DNA of 64,000 nt. Origin: Bacteroidia bacterium. Its GTDB lineage: Bacteria > Bacteroidota > Bacteroidia > Chitinophagales > JAUHXS01. Shown here in pieces: positions 7,686 through 18,900 of the stretch. The DNA lies in assembly GCA_030426955.1 (NCBI GenBank), contig JAUHXS010000001.1, forward strand, positions 499,339 through 563,338, in the 5' to 3' direction. The position numbers and the translations under genes were made by a program. A model generated the notes under the pieces. The model was not told where the DNA came from and searched no databases. It saw only the letters and a program-made list of their open reading frames with translations. Every line of letters begins with the position of its first letter. Position 1 is the first letter of the stretch.

Positions 7686-8873
7686 CTAGTTATTACTTTG
7701 ATAAAAGTCAATCAATCCCTCTACTAGCTTGTTGTTGAGGTAATATTTCTCTACTGTTTTAATTGCATTATCTCCGATTTGTTTTATCATATCTTCGTTT
7801 CCCAAACAACGTATAATTTGGTTTGCAAAGTGCGTTGCATCATCTGCAATTAGAATATCTTTCCCATTTTCATAAGTAATCCCTTCTGCCCCAACTTTTG
7901 TAGTAATCACAACTTTACCCTTACTCATGGCTTCTATTATTTTTATACGCATTCCACTTCCAGAAAGCAAAGGAACGATCATAATGGCTTTATCACTCAT
8001 GTATGCGTCTGCACTTTTTACTTCACCTATTACTTTGATACCTTTTTCTTTATGATCAAAAGCAGCCTTTTCAAAATTCCGACCAGCTATAAATAATTCT
8101 GCTTGCTCTGCTTTGGCTATTACCTTCGGCCAAATCTCTTTCATTAACCAGTTGACCCCTTCTTGATTAGGCATCCAATCCATAGAACCCAGAAAAAAGC
8201 ACTTAAAAGCACCCCCATTAGTACCTGAATCTCCTACATGACCTACCCCTCCTGGTAACACATAGTGTTTGCCTTTATAACCAAGTATATGAAAACAATC
8301 TAAATCTTTTTGAGTGATTGGAACCAATAAATCTATTTTGCTCAATTGTTTTAATTCATAGCTTTTTAGCCTTTTAGTCAATAGTTTTAGGTAAGCCTTC
8401 TTTATAAAACTCTTCTCATTCTGCGCCAAACGCTCCCATATTTCATGCTCCACATTATGGCCCCTCAAACTCACTTTAGCTTTAGTATATTTTCTAATCG
8501 TATCTAGGTACAAACACAGGTAAAGGCCTTCTAGGTGAATAAAGTCAAATGATTCGTTTTGCAATAACTCGATAAGTTTAGCGCGATAGGTTGCGGAGTC
8601 AAATCGTTGTATATTATAAGATTGAGCAGAAAAGAGATTTAAAAAGGCATCCATTGCATTTATGCTAGTATCTACATTCACATGATGGAAGGCAAATTTA
8701 TCATTCTCGGGAAGCGTTGCCTCTTTATCCAGCGAATGCTTTGATGTACTCATCGTCAACAATGTGACGTGATGTCCTTTTTCTAATAGATTTTGAGTAA
8801 TGCTACTTATGGCAATTGATTCCCCATCTTTGGACGGCCAAGGTACTTTCTTACAAAGCTGAAGGATTTTCAA
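7686..8873 (-). CDS. Family 4 glycosyltransferase (GT-B fold), TTG start
   Basis: A soluble GT-B glycosyltransferase of about 395 residues. The N-terminal half begins MKILQLCKKVPWPSKDGESIAI, the conserved donor/acceptor loop of this Bacteroidota subgroup. The C-terminal half has FLGSMDWMPNQEGVNWL, ELFIAGRN and the nucleotide-sugar motif VPLLSGSGMRIKIIEAMSKGKVVITTKVGAEGI, with the conserved E in IIEAM. The only in-frame start that keeps the N-terminal motif is TTG at 8873; the upstream frame closes four codons earlier. It probably adds a sugar in exopolysaccharide or lipopolysaccharide synthesis with the GT2 enzyme 1 bp downstream. Confidence 0.85.
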   Translation of the reverse strand: MKILQLCKKVPWPSKDGESIAISSITQNLLEKGHHVTLLTMSTSKHSLDKEATLPENDKFAFHHVNVDTSINAMDAFLNLFSAQSYNIQRFDSATYRAKLIELLQNESFDFIHLEGLYLCLYLDTIRKYTKAKVSLRGHNVEHEIWERLAQNEKSFIKKAYLKLLTKRLKSYELKQLSKIDLLVPITQKDLDCFHILGYKGKHYVLPGGVGHVGDSGTNGGAFKCFFLGSMDWMPNQEGVNWLMKEIWPKVIAKAEQAELFIAGRNFEKAAFDHKEKGIKVIGEVKSADAYMSDKAIMIVPLLSGSGMRIKIIEAMSKGKVVITTKVGAEGITYENGKDILIADDATHFANQIIRCLGNEDMIKQIGDNAIKTVEKYYLNNKLVEGLIDFYQSNN

Positions 8874-9003
8874 ATCAGAGTATTAAAGATGCTAAAATAG
8901 CACTTTTAACCTAAAGCAGTTGCTAGTTTCTAATTTGTAATTCAGAACCACATTGTTGAGTGAGAATAGCAAAGAGTCAAAATTTCAAATCAAAAACTAT
9001 AAA

Positions 9004-11280
9004 TTATCTAAGTAACATCAAGCTGCCTTTCTCTTTAAATTCCTCTCCATTATTAAACCTACCCTCAAGCGCATATAAATATACCCCTTCGCTGACATTT
9101 TTATTTCTATAAGTACCATCCCAGATATTATTCCCTTCATTTAACTGGATAACCTTCTTATTCCACCGATCGTAAATACTTAGTTCAAAAGTCTCGACAC
9201 CTTGACCAAGGAGCTTATAAGTATGATTAACCCCATTTAAACTTGGGCTAAAAGCATTTGGTAAATAATAAGTGTAGGCACAGTCTTCATCCATCAAAGC
9301 ATTTATATCAATAAAATCTGATGTAGAGCAACCATCACGAGTAACCTGAACAGAATATATTCCCGCATTTTGCACTACAATACTCGCCGTATTTTCACCA
9401 GTTGACCAAAGATAGCTATCATATACATCGTTTAATTCTATAATAATCGGTGATGCTTCACAATCTGGGTCGCTATTGGTCATATTTGTAGATATACTTA
9501 CTAATGATATAGCAATAGAGTCTGAAACTTCACAGTCATTTGAATCAGTTACTTCTACCCAGTATAAACCAGCCTGTGTAATTGTAAAGGAAGAGGTAGT
9601 CGAAGCATCACTCCACAAGTAACTCGCCTCGGGGTAATAAGCATCTACGAATAAAGTATCTCCATCACAAATGGTGTCTAAATCAGACCCTAGGTTTACG
9701 AAAAGGTCGGAATACTGGACATTAATAGAGTCTCTATCTTCTCCGCAGACGTTTGTCTTTATTACCCAATAAAGCCCTGCTTGTGAAATATTGTAGCTTG
9801 ACTGCATAGAGCTATCTTGCCAAAGGTATTGGCACCCATTTTGCATTACATCCACTGACAATATTGTATTATGGCAAAAAGTAGTATCATCAGGTAATAT
9901 AACCTCAGGTTCTTCTGACGTAATCGTAATGAATGTGGTATAAGTATCTGGAGAACAATTGAAGTAATACACCAATTGAACGTCAAAAGTACCAGTATCG
10001 CTAAATTCATGCTTAGGGCAAAAGCTATTAGACACATTATTTACAGTACTTCCTAAATCTCCAAAATTCCAAACTACGGAATCTATAAACAATGTATCAT
10101 TAATAAAAAATGATACAGTATCAGCAAAGCATAACTGACTATCTGTATGAAAAACAATTGGGCTTAAAAGAGACTGCGGAAGTCCATATGTACTTTTATT
10201 TGCCCCTAATAAGTCAAGTCCATTCATATCAAAGTTGCATGATCCCCCTAGCTCTTCAGGACAATTAATTACTCCCAAAAAATCAGATTGATTATTGGCA
10301 CAGTATATTTTTCTGTCATGCCCCAAGGACAATCCTCCAGCATATTGAAAAAAACCTGGATAAGTACCCAACAATGTTGAGGAACTCCATATACTTGCCG
10401 AATCCCAAGTACTCACATCCCATTGAGATACTTGCTTCCCCCAATAACTAGTAGTATACAGTCTGTTTCCACTATATGAAAACTCAACACCATAGGGCTC
10501 ATCGTTATTAGCAGGAGATGTAATAGGGTCGGACAAAGCACCTGTAGCATTATTAAACTTAAACAACTCAAAAACATTTTCATCCCAAATAGCACAAGCT
10601 AACTTATCTCCTTTTTGAGAAACCCTCATACAACCCAATGCATTATATGTACCACCTCCATGCACTTTCCCAATAGAGCTTACAACAGGATTGAGCACAA
10701 CCCCTGTATCTGATACCAAGTATGACAAAAAGTCCCTTGAGCCCCACTTATGAACGATTACCCAAAAATCTATGCCATTGGCATGTCTTGCAAAAGTCAT
10801 TCTTTCCGTCACGTGTGGCTCTATAATTATATTCTTTACTATTACTTCTCCATTGCCACCTTGTAACGACATATCAATAATATTGTAAGAGAGTCCGCTC
10901 ACAAAGTTATTTTCACTAGCATCAACAGTAAATAAAAAATATAAGCTATCAGACCCAGGGCAAGGCAAAGCTAAGGTCCCTTGAGAACTTGAAGTATGGC
11001 TATTTAGGCCAGTACCATTAACCATTGTTCCATGCATTTTATTAAAAACACGATTGCCACATGCATAAAATTGCAAATTACCTTCTTTATCAGACATTGT
11101 TGTCACTCCTTCTGAGCCACTACCAAAACCAAATCCGCTATTATACTGAGATATTGGATTATCATTAAAGCTCATTCCCCCTCTCACTCCAAAACACCAG
11201 TTTTGCCAGTGCCGATCTTGAGAAAACAAACTCAATGAAATAAATAGATAGAAAAAGAAAAAGATTGTTCTTATTGACAT
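9004..11280 (-). CDS. T9SS type B secreted protein: beta-propeller-like, PKD and repeat domains
   Basis: A 758-residue surface or secreted protein. It has a signal peptide (FFFFYLFISLSLFSQ, cleaved before DRHWQNW), then about 370 residues of propeller-like repeats starting WCFGVRGGMSFNDNP. A PKD domain follows (VWNFGDLGS... FSDTGTFDVQLVYYF). Three SWxD/YLWS repeats come next (YLWQDSSMQSSYNISQAGLYWV and two copies). The type B sorting domain closes it (YYLPNAFSPSLNGVNHTY... IYDRWNKKV... WDGTYRNKNVSEGVYLYAL). The propeller part is shared with the proteins at 25673 and 31261. The sorting motif has SLNGVNH where NGDGxND is usual. Ligand unknown. Confidence 0.82.
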   Translation of the reverse strand: MSIRTIFFFFYLFISLSLFSQDRHWQNWCFGVRGGMSFNDNPISQYNSGFGFGSGSEGVTTMSDKEGNLQFYACGNRVFNKMHGTMVNGTGLNSHTSSSQGTLALPCPGSDSLYFLFTVDASENNFVSGLSYNIIDMSLQGGNGEVIVKNIIIEPHVTERMTFARHANGIDFWVIVHKWGSRDFLSYLVSDTGVVLNPVVSSIGKVHGGGTYNALGCMRVSQKGDKLACAIWDENVFELFKFNNATGALSDPITSPANNDEPYGVEFSYSGNRLYTTSYWGKQVSQWDVSTWDSASIWSSSTLLGTYPGFFQYAGGLSLGHDRKIYCANNQSDFLGVINCPEELGGSCNFDMNGLDLLGANKSTYGLPQSLLSPIVFHTDSQLCFADTVSFFINDTLFIDSVVWNFGDLGSTVNNVSNSFCPKHEFSDTGTFDVQLVYYFNCSPDTYTTFITITSEEPEVILPDDTTFCHNTILSVDVMQNGCQYLWQDSSMQSSYNISQAGLYWVIKTNVCGEDRDSINVQYSDLFVNLGSDLDTICDGDTLFVDAYYPEASYLWSDASTTSSFTITQAGLYWVEVTDSNDCEVSDSIAISLVSISTNMTNSDPDCEASPIIIELNDVYDSYLWSTGENTASIVVQNAGIYSVQVTRDGCSTSDFIDINALMDEDCAYTYYLPNAFSPSLNGVNHTYKLLGQGVETFELSIYDRWNKKVIQLNEGNNIWDGTYRNKNVSEGVYLYALEGRFNNGEEFKEKGSLMLLR

Positions 11281-11455
11281 GATAGTAAAGTAGTACTAAA
11301 AAGAAAAAAATAACAGCCAACTTTTTCATAAAATTTAATTTCAAAGCACTTAGGATAAAAGCTTAAGCTGCTTAACTTAAATCAACAAAACATCTTAAAA
11401 ACAAGCTTCTTTAACAATAAGTCTTATTTTTATATTTTTATATAATTAGCTTCTG

Positions 11456-12367
11456 ATGAGAATCATATTCATGGGTACGCCAGATTTTGCGGTAAAAAGT
11501 CTGGATATACTAATTCAAAACAATTTTGACATCGTTGCTGTAATCACAGCTCCTGACAGACCTGCTGGCAGGGGTTTAAAAGTACATCAGTCAGCCATAA
11601 AAAAGTATGCTTTAGACAAAGGGCTAAATATTTTACAACCGACCAACCTAAAGCATCAAGACTTCATTACAGCATTAAAAGAGCTAAATGCCGACCTACA
11701 AATTGTAGTCGCTTTTCGAATGCTCCCAGAAGTGGTTTGGTCCATGCCTCCCCTAGGCACATTTAATCTTCATGCCTCACTTCTACCCCAATATAGAGGT
11801 GCTGCTCCCATTAATTGGGCTGTTATTAATGGGGAGAAAGAGACAGGCGTAACCACTTTTTTTCTAAAGCATGAAATCGATACTGGAAACATTATTGGCC
11901 AAAAACAAGTAAAGATTGAAGACAATGAGACTGCTGGCAACCTCCACGACAAGCTAATGGATATCGGAGCAGAACTAGTTTTACAAACAGTCAAAAAAAT
12001 AGATAACAACACTGTTACAACCTTACCACAAAATGAAGATCAAGAGCTAAAGCACGCACCTAAAATCTTTCGAGAAGATTGTAAAATTGACTGGAATAAG
12101 CAAACAGATCATGTTTATAATTTAATACGAGGCCTAAGCCCATACCCTGTTGCATGGACAAAGCTAGACAATAAAGTGTTTAAGATATTTTCATGTATAA
12201 AAGAAAACGGTAAGCACAATCAAACTCCTGGAGATATCAATAGTGATAACAAGACATTTTTAAAGTTTGTTACTACAGATGGGTTTATTAATGTAAAGGA
12301 GGTACAACTTGAGGGAAAGCGTAAAATGAAAATCCAAGAATTTTTATCGGGATTCAAAGTTACCTGA
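11456..12367 (+). CDS. fmt: Methionyl-tRNA formyltransferase
   Basis: Formylates the amino group of initiator Met-tRNA using 10-formyl-tetrahydrofolate. It opens with MRIIFMGTPDFAVKSLDIL, then ITAPDRPAGRGLKV. The active-site block is FNLHASLLPQYRGAAPINWA, where N104, H106 and D142 (HEIDTGNI) correspond to the catalytic Asn, His and Asp of the family. The C-terminal tRNA-binding domain (YNLIRGLSPYPVAW) is present and length (303) is normal. It stands alone between two divergently or convergently placed T9SS protein genes, a housekeeping gene inside an adhesin-rich stretch. Confidence 0.96.
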   Translation: MRIIFMGTPDFAVKSLDILIQNNFDIVAVITAPDRPAGRGLKVHQSAIKKYALDKGLNILQPTNLKHQDFITALKELNADLQIVVAFRMLPEVVWSMPPLGTFNLHASLLPQYRGAAPINWAVINGEKETGVTTFFLKHEIDTGNIIGQKQVKIEDNETAGNLHDKLMDIGAELVLQTVKKIDNNTVTTLPQNEDQELKHAPKIFREDCKIDWNKQTDHVYNLIRGLSPYPVAWTKLDNKVFKIFSCIKENGKHNQTPGDINSDNKTFLKFVTTDGFINVKEVQLEGKRKMKIQEFLSGFKVT

Positions 12368-12453
12368 CCATTTAACTTCAAAGCTTTAATATGTAGAGAA
12401 ATAGTCTTTAGTGCTATTAAAAGTTGCATAAAACTATATTGACGTAGCTATAT

Positions 12454-14304
12454 CTAGTCCATCTCTAACAAAACATTACCAAACACTTGCTCTGTATATC
12501 CATTATCATACATCAGATGTGCACGGTATGTGTAAACACCTTGCTCAGATACTTTCCCTTTATAGCTGCCATCCCAGAAAAATTCTGAACGCTCATTAGT
12601 GTTGAATATTACATTTCCTAGCCTATCAAATATCGTCATATCTACATGGGCATATTTTTCTTGATTGTAAATATAAAAGCGATCATTTATTCCATCTCCA
12701 TTAGGAGAAAACACATTCGGTATAAAAATATCACAATTAGTATAATCCACTAAAACCGTATCATAAACATTACAAGTTAGATATGATGCAGTTAAGGTAA
12801 TAATACCCTCTTCTGTAACTAAAAAGCTATCTCCAGCAACTTCTCCATTCCATATTAAGTTTGCGGTCTTCACATTAATATCACCAGTCAACCATAGACC
12901 ACCTCCTGAACATATGGTAGTATCTCCAGTGCTGATTTTTGTAGTGAGCGTAATATCTCTAATAGCTATCGAATGTTGTTGCTCACATCCATTGGTATCC
13001 TCAACAAAAAAAGACAATGATATTACCGTATCATCGTTTATAGAAGATGGATTAAAATTCAAGTTAGAAGTTTCTATTGTTGTATCCCCTATGGTCCAAT
13101 ATTTTGTTTTAATTACATTGGTATCTATAAGCGTAACAACCTCGATTTTGTCATCGTTGCAAACAATAGGATCATATTGGAAGCTTACTTCTATGATGCT
13201 ATCACCGATGATCAATTCGTATTGCAAAGTATCTGAATTGAGTGGGATACAGGTTTCTAGATCGTTTTTAACGATAAGTGTAATGGTATATCTTCCCATG
13301 CTACTATATTGATGTATCGGATTTCTAATGGTATCAAAGCTTCCATCTCCAAAATCCCAATACCAGTTGTTAATTAGCCCTGAACTTGAATCAGAAAACT
13401 GGACGGATACGGGGGCAAAACACTGTTCTGTGATTGAAGTATCAATTTCTAAAGAAAAGTCTGCTATATTTTCGGTACAGACAAAAGATGTCATGTCAAA
13501 TCCTCTGGAGCCCGATCTCTGTCCTGGAGTAATGGTATCTATAATTGCAGAAGTATTGCTAAAAGGATCATAATAAACTAAATAAGACTCATCATAAGAC
13601 CCTCTTAAGGTATATATTTTTTGATCTACCCCTATTGCAAAGCCCCCATAAGCCTCTGGTGTAAATGTATTATAAAAACCAGGTATAATTGTTGGCAATC
13701 TATTGCCATTGGTATCCATAGATAAGATACTGTCATGATTTCCCCAATAAAAATTACAGTCTCTAAAGCTATAAACAATATCTTCGCCAACATTCACATT
13801 AATCGGGTATGGACCTTTTAGCGTATCCATTGTCTGGATATCATATGCAACGAGAGTTGCAGGATTGGTATTTTTATGAATGACCCAATATCGTCCAACA
13901 TGATCAAAAGTTCCCCATATGGTGTATAATATACGCCCTACTGAATCCACATTGCACTTGTCATCTAATCGATACACAATACCAGTATCGTATGGTGTCA
14001 AATCCCCTCCAAATCCCAAAAATCTGGAAAAATATAAATATCCATCGACTGGATTGGCTCCTAGTGCATTGAGGTATTTCCCAAAAGGCATCTTACAAAC
14101 GTCAACAATTTCAGATTTATCCCAATAATTATCAATATATGCTAATTTGGCACTTCCCGACGCATGTGCCCCAGTAGCATCTCGAAAGAAATAAAGCCGA
14201 CCGTCACACTTAAATCCTCCTTGTGCATTTACACTTTGATAGCAATATATCAATAAAAATAATGCTATACCTAACTGCCATATTCTTTTGTATAGAGTGC
14301 TCAT
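12454..14304 (-). CDS. T9SS type B secreted protein with PKD domain
   Basis: A 616-residue exported protein. It has a signal peptide (IWQLGIALFLLIYCYQSVNAQ), then about 240 residues of propeller-like sequence (LYFFRDATGAHASG, YLYFSRFLG, IYTLRGSYDESYLVYYD). A PKD domain follows with the WxWDFGDGS motif and HQYSSMGRYTITLIV. The type B sorting domain ends it (IFIPNVFSPNGDGINDRFYIYNQ... IFDRLGNVIF... WDGSYKGKVSEQGVYTYRA). The C-terminal block directs export through the T9SS outer-membrane channel. It converges on fmt with 86 bp between stops. The binding partner is not known. Confidence 0.83.
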   Translation of the reverse strand: MSTLYKRIWQLGIALFLLIYCYQSVNAQGGFKCDGRLYFFRDATGAHASGSAKLAYIDNYWDKSEIVDVCKMPFGKYLNALGANPVDGYLYFSRFLGFGGDLTPYDTGIVYRLDDKCNVDSVGRILYTIWGTFDHVGRYWVIHKNTNPATLVAYDIQTMDTLKGPYPINVNVGEDIVYSFRDCNFYWGNHDSILSMDTNGNRLPTIIPGFYNTFTPEAYGGFAIGVDQKIYTLRGSYDESYLVYYDPFSNTSAIIDTITPGQRSGSRGFDMTSFVCTENIADFSLEIDTSITEQCFAPVSVQFSDSSSGLINNWYWDFGDGSFDTIRNPIHQYSSMGRYTITLIVKNDLETCIPLNSDTLQYELIIGDSIIEVSFQYDPIVCNDDKIEVVTLIDTNVIKTKYWTIGDTTIETSNLNFNPSSINDDTVISLSFFVEDTNGCEQQHSIAIRDITLTTKISTGDTTICSGGGLWLTGDINVKTANLIWNGEVAGDSFLVTEEGIITLTASYLTCNVYDTVLVDYTNCDIFIPNVFSPNGDGINDRFYIYNQEKYAHVDMTIFDRLGNVIFNTNERSEFFWDGSYKGKVSEQGVYTYRAHLMYDNGYTEQVFGNVLLEMD

Positions 14305-14433
14305 AACAATTTTTTAAGTTGAATAGTTAAATATTATCTGTCCAATTCGCATTAGATTGTTTACAAATTATTTAATCCAATAAGAAAGAACTACGCAATA
14401 ATTTACTATTATTACAATTTCAAAATAAAAGCA

Positions 14434-15948
14434 ATGACACCTTCTTTAGAATTGTTTAACCTCATAAGAAGTCTTACAAAAGCAGAAAAAAGAAGCTTTA
14501 AGCTTTCTTCGCAATTATATAATTACACCAAGGATTATATACAACTCTTTGACCTAATAGAACAACAAGGTGAGTATGATGAGACATTTATAAAGTCTCA
14601 GCTTAAAAATACCCCTTTAGCAAAACGCTTTCCCGTAGCAAAAAACTACTTATTCAACCAAATAATAAAGTCTTTAGAATCAAATATTAGCAAAAATAAT
14701 CACATTACTATTCTAAAGAAAGAGCTAATACGCGCGACATTGCTTAAAGAAAGAGGACTTTTAAAATCGTCAGAAAAGCTTTTTAAAACAATTAAGGAAA
14801 AAGCAAAGCAATACGAGGCATTTGAGCTACTCCTTGAAATTATTGACCATCAATACTTTTTTCTCCCAACTAATCATAAAAACATCAATCACTATATCGA
14901 TACTTTACAGGCAGAAGCTGTACAAGTACAAAAAAGGCTAAACAGCTATTATGATATATATAGCATACATCAAAAGGTTGTTGCCTTTGTCAAAAAGAAT
15001 GAGCAAGCTAGAAGCAAAGACCTAGACAAGCTAAAGGGCATATTTGATCCTAAGCATCATAATACTGATAAATACAGTAATTCCTTTAAGTCTAGTATGT
15101 TTTGCAACCTAACTCACAATATGTATTATTACTTAACGAGACAATACAACGACCTCAATGCAAGCAACAAATCCCTCATTACGCTACTAGAGTCAAAGAA
15201 ATACGTCTTACAGATCTATAACAAGAGATACATCCACGCAATTGCCAACCAACTACTTATCTGTATTCGGATTAAAGACTTTAGCGGGTTTAAATATTAT
15301 CTAAAAAAAGCTCATAATATTAACCCTAGCAACAATATTGAAGCTTATGAACGATTTATTGCAATTTACCAAAACCAATTGCTTTTTTATTGCAACCAAG
15401 GTCTATTCAAAGATGCAACCACTTTATGCCATACTATTAAAGCAGACAAATCGTTTATCGCTTTGCACAACTATGATCGCTTAATATTCGAGTATATGTT
15501 TGCATATAGCTTCTTTGGTAACAACCAATTTCATAACTGTGTTGAACATATTAATCACATCAATAATTTTCTACAAACATCAGGTAATAAGAGGTTTACA
15601 AGCTACACCAAGCTCCTTGAAGTCATAGCTCACTGGGAACTAAACAATCATGAATTACTAGAAAATATAATCGCCTCGATCAAAAGGCAACTAAACAAGA
15701 ATGATGAGCTTTATGATATAGAAAAGCTATTGATAAAAATGATCCAAAAATTACTCATAGCTCCAGAAAGTACTAGAATCAAAATTTTCAAAGATTATCA
15801 TCAAAAGTTAAGTGATATTATAGCTTTAAATGACAATGCTCTTTTACTAGACTTCATACAAATTTTATGCTGGATAGAATCTAAGACAACAAAAAAACCA
15901 TTTGCGATATGTGTAAAAAACATAAAAGCTATCAACGAAGCAACGTAA
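14434..15948 (+). CDS. Hypothetical cytoplasmic helical (TPR-like) protein
   Basis: A 504-residue protein with no signal peptide or membrane segment. It is almost wholly helical and rich in Asn, Lys and Leu. The start, LFNLIRSLTKAEKRSFKLSSQLY...KDYIQLFDLIEQQGEYDETFIKSQL, is a signature of an uncharacterised Bacteroidota family; later helical pairs (KYYLKKAHNINPSNNIEAYERFIAIYQNQLLFYCNQGLFKDATTL) look like tetratricopeptide repeats. Such proteins usually scaffold other proteins. Its 3' end overlaps the convergent T9SS gene by 17 bp, so the two stops lie inside each other's coding strand. Function unknown. Confidence 0.75.
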   Translation: MTPSLELFNLIRSLTKAEKRSFKLSSQLYNYTKDYIQLFDLIEQQGEYDETFIKSQLKNTPLAKRFPVAKNYLFNQIIKSLESNISKNNHITILKKELIRATLLKERGLLKSSEKLFKTIKEKAKQYEAFELLLEIIDHQYFFLPTNHKNINHYIDTLQAEAVQVQKRLNSYYDIYSIHQKVVAFVKKNEQARSKDLDKLKGIFDPKHHNTDKYSNSFKSSMFCNLTHNMYYYLTRQYNDLNASNKSLITLLESKKYVLQIYNKRYIHAIANQLLICIRIKDFSGFKYYLKKAHNINPSNNIEAYERFIAIYQNQLLFYCNQGLFKDATTLCHTIKADKSFIALHNYDRLIFEYMFAYSFFGNNQFHNCVEHINHINNFLQTSGNKRFTSYTKLLEVIAHWELNNHELLENIIASIKRQLNKNDELYDIEKLLIKMIQKLLIAPESTRIKIFKDYHQKLSDIIALNDNALLLDFIQILCWIESKTTKKPFAICVKNIKAINEAT

Positions 15949-18900
15949 CAGTTCCCTCCCCCTCATGTTCATTGTACTGATGATCACGAATATGATACTT
16001 GTAGTTATAGACGCCAATTTCTTGTTGCTCTGACTCACTCCTCCCATCCCAACCAATACCATTTCCTCTTTCGAAATAAATGACATTTCCCCAACGATCA
16101 TAAATCCAAATAGCAACCTCTAATCCCTCTGGAGATAATACCTCAAAAATGTCATTAACGCCGTCCCCATTAGGACTAAATGCACTAGGCAAATTCAATT
16201 CAAAATGATAATCAACACCAACGAATACAGAGTCTCTACTATAGCACCCATTAGAGTCATAAACAACAACATAATAGTGTTCACCTTCTAGAGGACTAAC
16301 GAATAATACGCTACAGGTATCACACAGTAAGTCATCTTGGCTTTGCCAGCTAATATTAACACTCCCTGCATCCACGCCTATCCCTGCCTCTCCTCCGTAT
16401 TGAATGATAGTATCTCCCCAAGCACGAACACCTGGTAAGCCCAATACCACTATTTCAAAATCAGTATGATTTTCACAGCCATTGTCATAGCCTAAAATCT
16501 CAAACCGCTCCGTTTCGTTAGGCATTAAAACAAGTGTTGTATCATTTAAGTATAACCCCTCTAAATCATTTAACCAGCTAAAACTATCTACACCTGAGAT
16601 AGAGACCATTATGGAATCACCCAAACAAATATGATCATTATCTATATTAAGGTTCAATATTGGACGAATCACATCAAAACCGACACTATCTATTATTTGA
16701 CAACCAAATGTATCTTCGATATTAATAAAAAAACGAACTGTTGTATCTGCAGTCCATACCAAGCCTGTTGTATTATTACCGACTAAGGTATCTTCAATGT
16801 ACCACTTAATATCTTCATATAACATGGTTGTATCTAGCTGAATCAAAGCTGTATCTCCTTGACAAAGGCCAACCATCATACCGTCTTTCGGACTATATAA
16901 ATCTGGATAATACCGAATGTCAAATACTTTATGCGCAACACAGTTATTTCCAAAAGTGATTTCTAGTGTATATTCTCCACTATCCACAACTGGCATGAAT
17001 GAATTATTTGACGAGATAGCATCCCCGTTGACAGACCAATTATAGTCAACGCCCGAAGAATCGCCTACTACAAGGGTATCCCCTTGGCATATCAAACTAT
17101 CAATGTATGAATCATGACTTGAAGGAGCAACTACATAGACCTGTTTTATTACCGTATCAAACTCACATTCTTGCATCACGATAAGTCTCACATTATACCA
17201 TCCTGTATCCACATAGTAATGATATGGATCTTGTAAAGCAGATTGTCCACCATCTCCAAAATTCCAGCTCCATGTCTCTGCTGCTGCTGACATATCATGA
17301 AAAAGAGTGGTATCTCCGATACAAACATTATTGAAATTAAAATCAGCAAGTAAGTCTATTTTCAGAACCCACTGACCTATTCCTACTATATCTTTATCTC
17401 CCTTAATTGCTTCATTTTCAGCTTCACCTAAAAGGAGATATCCATTTTGTGTTTTGTATGCTTTAAAGTCTTCATCGTGTGCTCCTGAGCTATATGTACG
17501 ATCCCAAACAGTGCCCCCCAAACTATCAATCTTTACAAGCCAAAGCGCCTCGATAGTTCCTCCAGGAGCAGACCATGTAACCTCTCCATTAGGTAACAAG
17601 GTATATGTATCGCCAGACAAAAGATATCCTCCATCACATAGTGATGCTATATTATACAACTCTTCTTTTTTATTACCCCCTAGCGCAGTATTCCAGAGCA
17701 TCTCTCCATTTGCACCAGCTACTTTAACCACCCAAAAGTCATCATTAAGACTCCCAACATCTTGTGTAGCACCATATACATCGCCATCATCTGATTGAGT
17801 AACTCCTGCAAAACAAATATTATCATTTGCATCGACCAAAATAGGGTCTAAATGAGACCCGGGAGAGAACACGCCCTCAGCTTCCGAACCACCATAAGTT
17901 TTACTCCAGGTGATATCCCCATTACTTCCATTTAACTTGACACAAAGAAAATCCTCTTTGCCTTTTATATCTGTTATAATCCCACCATCTCGATCTGATA
18001 GTCCAAGTAAAATAATATCCATCATATTATCTATAGCAACACCTTGGAAGATATCTTTGCCTGGTCCACCTAATGACTGATCCCATAGAACGTCTGAGGT
18101 ATTTGCATCTATTTTTGCAATCCAAATGTCTTCTTTAGGAATATAAAATGTGTCACCCAACACAATCGAAGTATCATACCCTATATTCCATGTAGCAACA
18201 TCGCCTCCACTTTCATAAATATGTGTTCCTACTAAAAAGCTATTGTCAGGCAATGGTACAACTTTTCGAGGCACTTCGTTCCCCGCACTGCCTAGGATAT
18301 CTGTCCAGATGGTATCACCAGTATTGGAGCTGATTTTCACCAACCAAATGTCATTATTAGGGATGGAATCCCCTAGAACAGTGACGGTATATCCTTCATA
18401 CCATCCCTTAATATCACCTCCATTATAATTGTTTTTGGCATATACTACTATATTAGAATCACTCAAAAGGTCAAAACCTCCTATGAAATCTGACGTCTGT
18501 GTAAAGCCTGGCGTAACTCCATCCGTCTGAGTTCCTCCTATTGTGTTCAACCATATAATATTGCCATTAGTAGGATTGATATGACACACGAAAATATCAC
18601 TAGTCCTTCTAGTGGTGATATTGCCAAAGTTGTTTTCAACATCATATCCAGCATTCCATTTTAAGATATCTCCACCAGATGAATCGGTGATACCCAGAAG
18701 ATATACTTGATTTTTGCCTAATATTAAGTCGTATGCCAAATCGATTCCAGGTCCACCAACACATCTTTGCCATATGATATTTCCTGTTACCCCGTCTATT
18801 TTCACCAACCACGCATCACTACTAGGCACATAAGGAGATAAGCCTCCTGATGATTCATAGTCGGGTCCAACATGGAATCCAACGACATCTTTTGAATTGT

